A stretch of 64,000 nucleotides of DNA from Candidatus Zhuqueibacterota bacterium (lineage in GTDB: Bacteria > Zhuqueibacterota > Zhuqueibacteria > Residuimicrobiales > Krinioviventaceae), in NCBI GenBank assembly GCA_016928775.1, contig JAFGKD010000068.1, positions 1 to 64,000 on the forward strand. Direction: 5' to 3'. The notes below the pieces were generated by a model. It was given only the letters and a program-made list of their open reading frames with translations. It had not been told where the DNA came from and did not search any database. Both the position numbers and the translations under genes were made by a program. Position 1 is the stretch's first letter, and the number at the start of each line of letters is the position of its first letter. Positions 28,489 to 36,732 of this stretch are shown piece by piece.

Positions 28489-29250
28489 ATGACAACCAGA
28501 GAAATAATCAACAAAAAAGGCATTGAAAAGCTGAGCATGATCACCTGCTACGACTAAAGTTTTGCGCGTGCCATTGATGGTCGAGTGGATATGATCCTCA
28601 TCGGCGATTCGCTGGGGCATGTTATTCTTGGTTACGAGCGCACGGCACATGTTCGCATGGATGATATCAAACGCCACCTCGGCGCTGTTCGACGCGGCGC
28701 ACCGAACACGTTTATCATCGCGGATCTTCCTGCTGGCAGCTATGCAACCGAAAAAGATGCGTTGGCAAACGCCAATATTTTGATCAACACCGGCGCAGAT
28801 GCAGTGAAACCGGAGGGTAAACCGGACATCATATATGCCTTGACCTCGGCGGGCATCCCGGTCATGGGGCATCTTGGCTACCTGCCGCAAACTACAGAGA
28901 AATTCCGCATTGTTGGTCGTGATCACGATGAAGCGGTCCAGCTCATGCACGAGGCGGAACAGGTTGAACAGGCTGGCGCTTTTGCTCTGGTGCTCGAATG
29001 TATCCCGACTCGCCTGGCGTGCGCTGTCACCAAAAAGATAACCATCCCGACAATCGGCATTGGCTCGGGAACGGAATGTGACGGGCAGGTTCTGGTGTTA
29101 TATGACATGCTCGGTCTGTTCAACGATTTTAAACCCAAATTCGTCCGGCGTTATGCGGATTGTGCCGGGATCGTTTCCGAGGCAGTTGACAAATTTGTTG
29201 AGGATATAAAACAAAAACGTTTTCCCTCGCACAACGAGGAGTATGAATGA
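28489..29250 (+). pseudogene. panB: panB with in-frame stop: ketopantoate hydroxymethyltransferase
   Basis: Starting from the ATG at 28489 the frame reads 'MTTREIINKKGIEKLSMITCYD', then TAA at 28555-28557 where the family usually has Tyr, and then continues in the same frame as 'SFARAIDG...' to 29250. Downstream the catalytic landmarks remain: 'GDSLG', 'ADLP', 'VKPEG', 'GHLG', 'LECIP', 'IGIGSG' and 'DGQVLV'. Small losses are seen against the family pattern (VD-EAG shortened to IDG; the GGY before the VxGR motif missing). Re-initiation at GTG 28585 would lose the TxYD segment. PanB normally makes ketopantoate, the first step to pantothenate. A single-base sequencing error at the stop cannot be ruled out. 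Confidence 0.8.
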
Positions 29251-29627
29251 TGTTGATCACCGTTATGAAATCAAAAATACACAACGCGACAGTCACGCAG
29301 GCTAACCTGCACTATGAAGGCAGCATCACGATCGACCGGGACCTCATGCAACAGGCGCACATTTTCCATGGCGAACGGGTACAAATTGTCAATTTGGCGA
29401 ATGGCGAGCGGCTTGAAACGTATACAATTCCCGGCGAACCGGGATCGGGGATCATCGGTATAAACGGACCAGCAGCGCTGAAATGCAAAATAGGAGACAA
29501 AGTTCACATTATCTCCTATGCCCTGTTAGAACCCACAAGGATTGATGCTTTCCAGGCGACAGTTTTGTTTTTAACGCACGGAAACAGTATAAAAGAGAAC
29601 GGCCTTGAAAAACAAGACCGTGAATGA
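29247..29627 (+). CDS. panD: Aspartate 1-decarboxylase (PanD)
   Basis: The 126-residue protein matches the PanD proenzyme length and order. The self-cleavage site is intact in 'YEGSITID' (Gly-Ser, which generates the pyruvoyl group), with '[17 protein letters not shown]' before it and '[22 protein letters not shown]' in the C-terminal half. It should make beta-alanine from aspartate in the cytoplasm. The start overlaps the panB stop by four bases (ATGA), so in the ancestral operon translation was coupled. PanD is the only undamaged member of the trio, so beta-alanine may still be made for another use or combined with salvaged pantoate. The stop codon abuts the tRNA-Gly gene on the other strand. 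Confidence 0.93.
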   Translation: MMLITVMKSKIHNATVTQANLHYEGSITIDRDLMQQAHIFHGERVQIVNLANGERLETYTIPGEPGSGIIGINGPAALKCKIGDKVHIISYALLEPTRIDAFQATVLFLTHGNSIKENGLEKQDRE

Positions 29628-29698
29628 GCGAGAGACGGGACTCGAACCCGCGACGTCAAGCTTGGGAAGCTTGCATTCTACCACTGAATTACTCTCGC
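29627..29698 (-). tRNA. tRNA-Gly (anticodon CCC)
   Basis: Read on the minus strand, a full cloverleaf can be drawn by hand: acceptor GCGAGAG/CTCTCGC, D stem ATTC/GAAT with loop AGTGGTA, anticodon stem CAAGC/GCTTG with loop TTCCCAA, five-base variable loop ACGTC, and T arm GCGGG-TTCGAGT-CCCGT. Positions 34-36 are CCC, decoding GGG. The discriminator base is U, as expected for bacterial tRNA-Gly, and CCA is not encoded. Length is 72. The discriminator position is also the last base of the panD stop codon on the opposite strand. Confidence 0.95.
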
Positions 29699-29761
29699 AC
29701 AATGACGAGAATTTATACATTTTCACCGCAAATGCAAGTATTTTTTAATTGAGGAAAAAAG

Positions 29762-30886
29762 ATGAACTGGTCAGAAATCAAGGATTTTTTTCAAAATTCC
29801 TCCTATCAAGTGCACATTGGCAAAGTTCTTATTGATGTAGTGGATGTTGTTCTGTTTGTGTGCATTATAACTCTTGCCATTATTCTTGCAAAAGTTGTCA
29901 CAAAAATACTTGGCCGACGTGTGCTCTCGCGCCTGCCGCTCACCGAATCAGTTGGCAGACGTTCAAAACGGATCATTCAGCTCATTATTTTTTTCACCGG
30001 ACTTTTTATCGCACTGGATGTTGTCAATGTTAATTTAAATATTTTGAGCAAACCGTTCCTGCCAATTGGCGAGACCACCCTCTCGATTGTGCATATTGTT
30101 ACATTTTTTATCATAATCAGCTTGTCCGTATACCTGTCGAAAATACTCTCCAATGTGCTCATGTCAAAAGGATTGACCCAATTACAAATAGACCAAGGCA
30201 CAAAATATGTCCTAAAGCGCGTCACCGAGTATGCGCTGATAACTATTGGCGGTATCATTGCTTTTCAAACAGTTGGCATCAATTTAAGCGGTCTGGCCGT
30301 GATCTTTGGCTTGTTATCTGTAGGCATTGGATTTGGCTTGCAGAACATTGCCTCCAATTTCATCTCCGGTGTTATCCTCCTGTTCGAGCGCCCCATCCAG
30401 GTCGGTGATCGCATCACGGTCGGCGATACCCAGGGGGATGTTGAAGAGATTAACATTCGCGCCACGACGATTCGTTCGCTTGACAATATTTCCATCATTG
30501 TTCCCAATACCGAATTCGTCGAAGCGCGCGTCACCAACTGGTCGCACGGCGATCTCAAAGTGAGGATGCGCATCACTGTGGGTGTGTCCTATAATTCCGA
30601 TCTTGATAATGTGCTCGCCGCGCTACGGGAGGTTGCCGATGAAAGTCCGAATATTCTCAAGACACCGGCGTCGGAAGTTCTGTTGATGGAATTTGGCGAT
30701 TCATCCTGGAATATGGAGCTGCGATTATGGATTGCCGATCCCAAGGATTATTATCGCATTTTATCGGAGACCAATTGCGCCATTGTGCGTAAATTTCGCG
30801 CCCGAAACATAGAAATCCCTTTTCCGCAACGGGATGTGCACGTCCGGTCACCATTGCCCTTGCCGTTTGATTCGGCAAAAAATTAG
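29762..30886 (+). CDS. Small-conductance mechanosensitive channel (MscS family)
   Basis: The 374-residue protein has about four to five N-terminal helices and then the MscS core: the pore-lining TM3 with 'GIGFGLQNIASNFISG', the beta domain start 'ILLFERPIQVGDRITVGD' and the C-terminal vestibule ('VPNTEFVEARVTNWSH'). It should open under membrane tension and release solutes in osmotic downshift. The extra N-terminal helices make it longer than the E. coli MscS core. The start has GAGGAAAAAAG before the ATG. It is a single gene, convergent with the small gene at 30890 with only three bases between. Confidence 0.92.
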   Translation: MNWSEIKDFFQNSSYQVHIGKVLIDVVDVVLFVCIITLAIILAKVVTKILGRRVLSRLPLTESVGRRSKRIIQLIIFFTGLFIALDVVNVNLNILSKPFLPIGETTLSIVHIVTFFIIISLSVYLSKILSNVLMSKGLTQLQIDQGTKYVLKRVTEYALITIGGIIAFQTVGINLSGLAVIFGLLSVGIGFGLQNIASNFISGVILLFERPIQVGDRITVGDTQGDVEEINIRATTIRSLDNISIIVPNTEFVEARVTNWSHGDLKVRMRITVGVSYNSDLDNVLAALREVADESPNILKTPASEVLLMEFGDSSWNMELRLWIADPKDYYRILSETNCAIVRKFRARNIEIPFPQRDVHVRSPLPLPFDSAKN

Positions 30887-30889
30887 CAC

Positions 30890-31369
30890 CTATTGATCCA
30901 AACAGTCGAGAACCGTTTTGAGGTCAAAAAAGATCAATCCCTTGCGATCCGGGCGAATGTGCGGATCGTCGTCCTGGAACAGCGTCTCGATAATATATCT
31001 CAGCACATTTTTTTGGTTATAACCTTTGAATATCATCTCGGTTGTACCTTCAAAATCGCCTGGCAGTTCATTCTCGAGATACTCGAACATCTGGATATTC
31101 TTTTCCTGCGCCGTTTCAATATCCTCCATTGACACCTGCTGTATCGCATTTTGATTCTTCTTCATCATTTGCGAGATGTTGATCCCCAGGAAAAGCAATA
31201 ATTGTTTTTCTTCAAAATTGTAATGCTCTTCATTGGAGGCCATCAAGTAGGTCAAAAGCGATGGCTGCTCCCGGGACATCTGTGCGATCAGCCGTTCGGT
31301 TTCCAGAAAATCCATCTCCCCCTGTTCCTGCAGCACCTCTTGAATGATATCGTCGGAAACGACTTGCAT
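30890..31369 (-). CDS. Conserved-looking acidic helical protein, unknown function
   Basis: I do not recognise a family. The 159-residue protein is soluble, mostly helical and acidic at the N-terminus ('MQVVSDDIIQEVLQEQGEMDFL'), with a tyrosine/aspartate-rich C-terminal part ('IIETLFQDDDPHIRPDRKGLIFF'). There is no signal peptide or transmembrane helix. AGGGAAAAAA precedes the ATG. It ends against the MscS gene and is separated by about 200 non-coding bases from the DUF1360 gene. Confidence 0.6.
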   Translation of the reverse strand: MQVVSDDIIQEVLQEQGEMDFLETERLIAQMSREQPSLLTYLMASNEEHYNFEEKQLLLFLGINISQMMKKNQNAIQQVSMEDIETAQEKNIQMFEYLENELPGDFEGTTEMIFKGYNQKNVLRYIIETLFQDDDPHIRPDRKGLIFFDLKTVLDCLDQ

Positions 31370-31573
31370 TTTTTTCCCTCTCGCTGGTTATGTATCAATA
31401 GATACTATAATTCCGGCAAAGATGCAAGGGAAATGTCCGCGTGATGTCGTGCAGCTAACATCCCTGACTGCAGCGCGCGACCGGTCTGAGCATGAACTTT
31501 TTTGTCCATTGATAGTGCGGCATGGTCTTTTCCTCATTTAGAATGGTATAATGCTTTAGACAACAAGTCTTTT

Positions 31574-31876
31574 CTATTTTCCCGCCAACCTGATCAGCAG
31601 GCACATCACCACCCATTGAAAGCCGGCGATCCAGGCGATGATCAAAACAGCACAAAAATAATCGAACACCCACCATATATCAAATAACCGCGGTTTAAAA
31701 ATCAAGACGAGCACAAGGGCTATCCAGTGGCCGAGGCAGTAACCGCACGAGAACAGCTCGCCGAAGAACGTACTGCGAGATTTAAGCCACTGACGCAAAG
31801 GGGCAAAGATTTTGGTCTCGGTGATGGTGAAGGAGAGGGAAGCGGTAATAACAGACAAATATATGTGGAATAGCAC
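31574..31876 (-). CDS. Small DUF1360-family membrane protein
   Basis: The 100-residue protein has three hydrophobic helices and the family hallmark 'LFSCGYCLGHWIALVL' (CxYCxGxW) after an amphipathic 'FAPLRQWLKSRST' segment. DUF1360 proteins are small inner-membrane proteins of unknown role, known for example from sporulating firmicutes and other bacteria. The start is a GTG at 31876 with GGAG five bases upstream. It is not clearly part of the injection-system operon, which ends with the TPR gene 41 bases upstream on the same strand, but read-through is possible. Confidence 0.7.
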   Translation of the reverse strand: MLFHIYLSVITASLSFTITETKIFAPLRQWLKSRSTFFGELFSCGYCLGHWIALVLVLIFKPRLFDIWWVFDYFCAVLIIAWIAGFQWVVMCLLIRLAGK

Positions 31877-31917
31877 AACGGCTCCAATAATTTCATCTCT
31901 GCTTGAGTGACAAGTTT

Positions 31918-32931
31918 CTATGATTGATTATCCGTTGCTGTTGCCGCCTTGCTTTCAATTGATTTTAGGAGCTCTCTTGCTTTCTCGGAAAAATCATTAT
32001 CGCCTGCGTTAAAAAATTGCGCTAATGTGACCTGAGCTTCATTATACTTTTTCATTTCCGCCTGGGTCGTTGCCTTGTAAAAAAGAGCTTTTGGGGTATT
32101 GTAGTTCTTATCAATACAATTTTGAAAATATTTTAGTGCATGATTATAGTTTCCCATCGAGAGCTCAATGATTCCAAGATCCAGCGTTGCCTTGAAATAT
32201 TTTGAATTGATGAGCAGTACTTTTTCCAGCTCAAACTTTGCTTGTTCTGTCTCTCCCATCGATAAATATGTGAGTGCCAAGTTATAGCGTGCGGATTCAT
32301 TCTTCGGCTCCAGGTCGATGACCTGGCGAAAAATGTCACAGGCGGAACCTAGATCCTTATGTGCCAAAGTGACGACGCCCAGTTGCATCAGAGCGCGTAC
32401 ATGATGGGGTGCTTTGGACAGCACATGCATCAGGACTTCTTTCGCTTCGGCAAAGCGTTCAATAGCAGCATAATTGATGGCCAATTCCACCTGGTAGTCG
32501 ATGTTGTTGGGATTGAGGCGAATAGCATTGCTCCAGGCTTCAATGGCCTTGTCAGGTCTTTTTACAAGAAACATCAATTTCGCCAAACTTTGCCAGGCGA
32601 GCTCATTTTCTTTTTCATAATCAATTGATTTTTTGAGAGATTCCGCGGCTTTTTTGAGCTCACCTTTGTAAATGAGAGCATTTCCAAGATTCAAATAGGC
32701 AGTCGGGTTTTCTTCATTCAAGTCAATAGATTTGCGATAAAGTTCAATCGCGCGATCATATTCCTGCTCTTGCGCCAAGATAAATCCCAGATTGTTGTAC
32801 GCGGTCGCGTTATGATCGTCCAATGCAATAGCTTCTTTATACTTTTCACGTGCGGCATCCTTGTGACCATTCAGATGCAGGGCTGCACCTTGATTAACGA
32901 GATCTCTGGCTTGCTGTTCATTTGTTTTCAT
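31918..32931 (-). CDS. TPR-repeat protein at the end of the eCIS operon
   Basis: The 337-residue protein has about nine consecutive tetratricopeptide repeats (from about residue 10 to 315) with repeat marks such as 'AYNNLGFILAQEQEYDRAIELY' (quoted shortened as 'LGFILAQEQEYDRAI') and 'ARYNLALTYLSMGETEQA'. No signal peptide is present, so it is cytoplasmic. TPR arrays form scaffolds for protein partners. It starts 12 bases after the DUF4157 gene on the same strand, so it is likely co-transcribed and could be a chaperone or adaptor for loading that candidate cargo; this role is inference from position. Confidence 0.75.
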   Translation of the reverse strand: MKTNEQQARDLVNQGAALHLNGHKDAAREKYKEAIALDDHNATAYNNLGFILAQEQEYDRAIELYRKSIDLNEENPTAYLNLGNALIYKGELKKAAESLKKSIDYEKENELAWQSLAKLMFLVKRPDKAIEAWSNAIRLNPNNIDYQVELAINYAAIERFAEAKEVLMHVLSKAPHHVRALMQLGVVTLAHKDLGSACDIFRQVIDLEPKNESARYNLALTYLSMGETEQAKFELEKVLLINSKYFKATLDLGIIELSMGNYNHALKYFQNCIDKNYNTPKALFYKATTQAEMKKYNEAQVTLAQFFNAGDNDFSEKARELLKSIESKAATATDNQS

Positions 32932-32943
32932 AGAATTTGCACT

Positions 32944-35900
32944 TTAATCCAATATTTTTCTGCCCAAACCTCGGACGATTTCCATGATATCGACGTTTGG
33001 TGTTTCAAATTGCACGTCATCCAGGGATATGTCAAACGGTTCGCCCTCCTTGTAGTGAATTGGGAATCGAACGCCGAATCGCAGATCGGGCCCATACTCA
33101 AATTCTGCCAGGGTGTGTCGCCATTCTTTGCTGAGAAAAAGGAGACTTGCTTCCAGTACAGCCGACACATCGAACTTGAATTTTGGTTGAACATATATCT
33201 GGCCATAGGCATTCAGCTCCAGGCCGGCAGCCGGTGACCAATTGACATTCACGCCGGCCTCGGCAGCGCCTTCAAGGCCCAAGCCAGCACCTATTTCAAG
33301 ATTACCGCTCACTCGAGCAATGCCGATGCTGATGCCAATTCCGGCGCGAGCGAAAAGCCGCAAACCCGCATTCGCCGGAATAACAAATCGGCCCCTACCG
33401 GTAATCGTGGTATTTTCTTCATGCGCCGGATTATACGTAACACCCACACTCAAATCTGTAATTTGTCCCGGGCCAATACCGGCTTCCGCATCGAGTCCTC
33501 CGGAGATGGTCGCAACCAGGCCAATACTGCGCGGTCCCAGCGGAATAGCAAAAAGCGGTATTTCCAGCGTTGGCAATCGAAAGATTCTTTTTTCTATGGA
33601 TTTCCTCGGGAAAATCTCCACGGCATTGGGTAGACCGATCTCGCCACGAACTTCGATCTCACCTTGCGGTGTCAGTCGAACACCCGCAGTGGCCTGCAGC
33701 CAGGGTGTTAATTGCAATGTGAGCTCACCGCCGCCATAAGCGCGAAGTTGTTCTGACGGCTCGCCAGTCGGCTGACCATCCTCACCAACAGGCTGGTTTG
33801 TGACGCCCACTGTAACATTGCCGGACAACATACCGCGAGAATAGCTCGCGCTGCCTTCAATTTTAATAATGCCATTAACATATGAGATGGTCAATGTGGT
33901 ATCAAGTCCGGGTATATCGGGCTGCGCCGTCCCCGTTACAGAGACCTGATAACCTTCTTCACCTGCAACCTTGCTTACCTGGGCCTCGACTTCACCACTT
34001 TTTATACCCGGGATATCGCTGCTCAAGCTAAACTTGCCGCCGATAGAAAATGCATCATTTGAATAGGAGACAGACATTTCGCCGCGTTCGATGCCCGGGA
34101 TATCCAGCTCGGCACTTCCCTGGGCGCTGAAATTACCTTCTGAATAATTAGCCTGAATCGTCGCCCTTTTGATGCCGCGAACTTTGTTGCGCGGGATGCC
34201 GATGGTGCCCTCAACGCCAAAACTCTCATTCCGATAAAAGACTCGAATGCGCGCTGGATTAAAAAGCTCGGTGTCAAAGTCAAATTGGCCATCAAATTCC
34301 ATATTGCCGGATGTGGAAACTTCTGCTGAAAGTCTCCCTTCCCCAACCCGCTCAATACCAAACGCAACGGTACCGCCGGCGCCCAGTCCCTGCTCCGTAT
34401 CAAAAAACAGTGTTAATGAGGAATCATAAATAGTAACACCCGGTAACGGCACATTCACTTCGCCAATCTCAAAGGTATGCTGAAATCTGATGGCATTACC
34501 ATCCAAAATAATCTCGATAGGAGCACTGGATAAAAGCGGTATAGTCGGATTTAATTGGCCGATAGCTTCAAGACCAGCTGATCCAATGTTGATTTCCGGA
34601 AAAGTAAATGGACTGGCACCTTTTGCATCACCACCCAGCGATGGAACAGTTTCAAGCGCCCCCATGTATTGCCCACCAGCCGTTTTAACAATATTAAGCT
34701 GCAACTGGCGATCATTGACTTCAAATTTTTCCGGCAAATCCCATTGCGCTGACGCCGTCCCTATTTGGCTACCGGGTTGTGCTGTGGCATAATCCGGATT
34801 TAAACTAATTTGCGTAATGATAAAGCCACGAATTTTCTTTTGCAGAACCGGACCTTCGACCGGAAATACAGTGGCTTCAGGCGCATGCGGATATTGAGCG
34901 AGAACCAGTGTGGCATCGGGATTTACAAGTGCAAATTGCTCGGGCGTGCCGGCCTCTCCAACATTCTCAACAACTTGCGCCCCTTCCAATTGCACGCCTT
35001 CGCGGATTTCATCCTGGGTCCAGTATTGACTCTCCCCGCTGTCACGACCGCTTATGACGACTTGGTTGAAAACAATATCATTTTGAGCCAAGTAGTCATT
35101 CACCTTGGCATTTGTGTGTTCCTGCCCCGTTGTTTGCAAATATGTCACCACATTATTCCGGATTGAATTCCGGACTGAACTCCCGGCGCTTGCATTACTA
35201 CTCTTGTCTAACAGTTCCATATTGGGCAGTGTATTGGGATCCGTTGAACCGGGCCATCCACCTGCTTGAAGTTCAATGATATGGTCAACTTCGAATGGAT
35301 ACTCCATGTGATTTCCGTGCCGGTCCCAAGAGGGAATGAGCAATTTTTTTTCCAGCTGTCGGAACGTTCCCGTTATTAATCTATCATCTTTTCCCGTGAT
35401 TGTTTTCCGGCCTCTAAAGCCGGGCTCAAGGTCAAATTTTTCCTTTAGCTTGTCTCGATTAATTTCAATGCCATTCCAGATTCTCTTCTGATTCGGATTG
35501 CCTCTTGCATAATTTGCCTGTCTTTTCAATTTTCCCATTCCTGCCCAACTGGAATAGAGCGGCTGATGTCTGGATTTTACCGCCGGCAAATTTAGCGTCC
35601 GCAATGCTGCCTCGGGGTCACCTGCAGTTGATTGGGTTTGGGTGCCTCCATTCGAGCGCTGTATCGTCCTGCTGATTCCTCCTGTTTGCTGTATCGTATG
35701 CGTCAGCTCATGGGCGATGAGGTTTTTACCTGTGCTGGTTCCCGGATTATATTTTCCCTCGGCAAAATAAATATGACTGCCGTGCGTGAACGCCTGAGAT
35801 TTCAAATCTTGATTCATTTGTGCAGCAGTGGCATCCGTATGAACTTTGACACCACCAAAATCCGAGCCAAATCGTGGTTCCATATACGACCGCGTCTCAT

Positions 35901-36672
35901 GAGGTAGCGGAGCACCTCCGGCTTTTGTTGCATTCAACGTGCTTTCAAAGTTCGAGGATGGCGAGCCACTGCTCTCACCTTTTGTCATCACCGGCATTTT
36001 TTCTTCTTCAGACGAGGATGATTTTGTTTGGGGTCGCTCTTCTTCCTCTTCTTGCCCCTGCACTGAGAGTTTCGTCTGAACGGGCTCTTTTTCCTCGGTC
36101 ATGGAAGAATCCGGTTTCGTCCGCAGCGTCTCCTCTCGTTCCATTTCATCCTGCTTTTGTACGAGCGGTTTCGTCTGCGGCATCTCCTCTCGTTCCTCTT
36201 CCTCCTGCGGCTGCACGTTCGGTTTCATCTGGGGCGCTTCTTCTCTTTCCGGTTCTTCCTGCTTGCTCACCTGCGGCTTTTCCTGGACAAAGTCTTCTTT
36301 TTTTTCTTCTGATTGTCGCGCTAATCTGGACGTTTGTACTGGCTGTTTTTCCTCTTCTTCGCCGGCGCGCTGCACCAAGCCGGACGCTGCGGACAAAGGT
36401 GATGACATGACTTTTTCAGCAGTACTATCAGCTTCCTGCTCAAACCGATCATTGGGCGCACCAACCTCCATTTTAGGCTGAATGAGGCGGCTCAAGTGTT
36501 CAGTCGTGTGATTCGGGCGAGTAAATTGCGAATGGTCATTCGACGAAACAGCGGGGATTAAACTCGACAAAACATCTGCGTCGCCGGCTTTGCGAGAAAC
36601 ACTGTTCAAACTGCTGGATGTCGAGCGTGACCGGGATGATGATTTATGGCTCGCTGATGATGTTGTATACAT
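32944..36672 (-). CDS. DUF4157 protein with HNH-like motif and long beta-rich C-terminus (candidate eCIS cargo toxin)
   Basis: The 1242-residue protein is built of four parts. Residues about 1-100 are Ser-rich with a 'RLIQPKMEVGAPNDRFEQEAD' type motif common before DUF4157. Residues about 100-235 are degenerate ~20-residue acidic repeats (pattern 'EEEREEMPQTKPLVQKQ'). Residues about 245-332 are DUF4157 with the metalloprotease-like HELTH at 321-325. Residues about 440-510 hold an HNH-nuclease-like signature: D463-H464-(2)-E467, then N484 and N493 in 'NMELLDKSSN'. From about 640 the protein is beta-rich with repeats such as 'IPGIERGEMSVSYSND'. DUF4157 proteins are typical eCIS-linked cargo. 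It has no signal peptide. The exact toxic activity is unproven. Confidence 0.75.
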   Translation of the reverse strand: MYTTSSASHKSSSRSRSTSSSLNSVSRKAGDADVLSSLIPAVSSNDHSQFTRPNHTTEHLSRLIQPKMEVGAPNDRFEQEADSTAEKVMSSPLSAASGLVQRAGEEEEKQPVQTSRLARQSEEKKEDFVQEKPQVSKQEEPEREEAPQMKPNVQPQEEEEREEMPQTKPLVQKQDEMEREETLRTKPDSSMTEEKEPVQTKLSVQGQEEEEERPQTKSSSSEEEKMPVMTKGESSGSPSSNFESTLNATKAGGAPLPHETRSYMEPRFGSDFGGVKVHTDATAAQMNQDLKSQAFTHGSHIYFAEGKYNPGTSTGKNLIAHELTHTIQQTGGISRTIQRSNGGTQTQSTAGDPEAALRTLNLPAVKSRHQPLYSSWAGMGKLKRQANYARGNPNQKRIWNGIEINRDKLKEKFDLEPGFRGRKTITGKDDRLITGTFRQLEKKLLIPSWDRHGNHMEYPFEVDHIIELQAGGWPGSTDPNTLPNMELLDKSSNASAGSSVRNSIRNNVVTYLQTTGQEHTNAKVNDYLAQNDIVFNQVVISGRDSGESQYWTQDEIREGVQLEGAQVVENVGEAGTPEQFALVNPDATLVLAQYPHAPEATVFPVEGPVLQKKIRGFIITQISLNPDYATAQPGSQIGTASAQWDLPEKFEVNDRQLQLNIVKTAGGQYMGALETVPSLGGDAKGASPFTFPEINIGSAGLEAIGQLNPTIPLLSSAPIEIILDGNAIRFQHTFEIGEVNVPLPGVTIYDSSLTLFFDTEQGLGAGGTVAFGIERVGEGRLSAEVSTSGNMEFDGQFDFDTELFNPARIRVFYRNESFGVEGTIGIPRNKVRGIKRATIQANYSEGNFSAQGSAELDIPGIERGEMSVSYSNDAFSIGGKFSLSSDIPGIKSGEVEAQVSKVAGEEGYQVSVTGTAQPDIPGLDTTLTISYVNGIIKIEGSASYSRGMLSGNVTVGVTNQPVGEDGQPTGEPSEQLRAYGGGELTLQLTPWLQATAGVRLTPQGEIEVRGEIGLPNAVEIFPRKSIEKRIFRLPTLEIPLFAIPLGPRSIGLVATISGGLDAEAGIGPGQITDLSVGVTYNPAHEENTTITGRGRFVIPANAGLRLFARAGIGISIGIARVSGNLEIGAGLGLEGAAEAGVNVNWSPAAGLELNAYGQIYVQPKFKFDVSAVLEASLLFLSKEWRHTLAEFEYGPDLRFGVRFPIHYKEGEPFDISLDDVQFETPNVDIMEIVRGLGRKILD

Positions 36673-36732
36673 TTTGATCTACCTGATTTAACATCAATCT
36701 CATCTCAAATTACAAAATCGATGCAGCTCTGC

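Noticed and set aside
28555-28557. TAA in panB read as a recoded sense codon
   Set aside because: All other genes use TAA as a normal stop, and the neighbouring panC is also damaged, so pseudogenisation or sequencing error is simpler.
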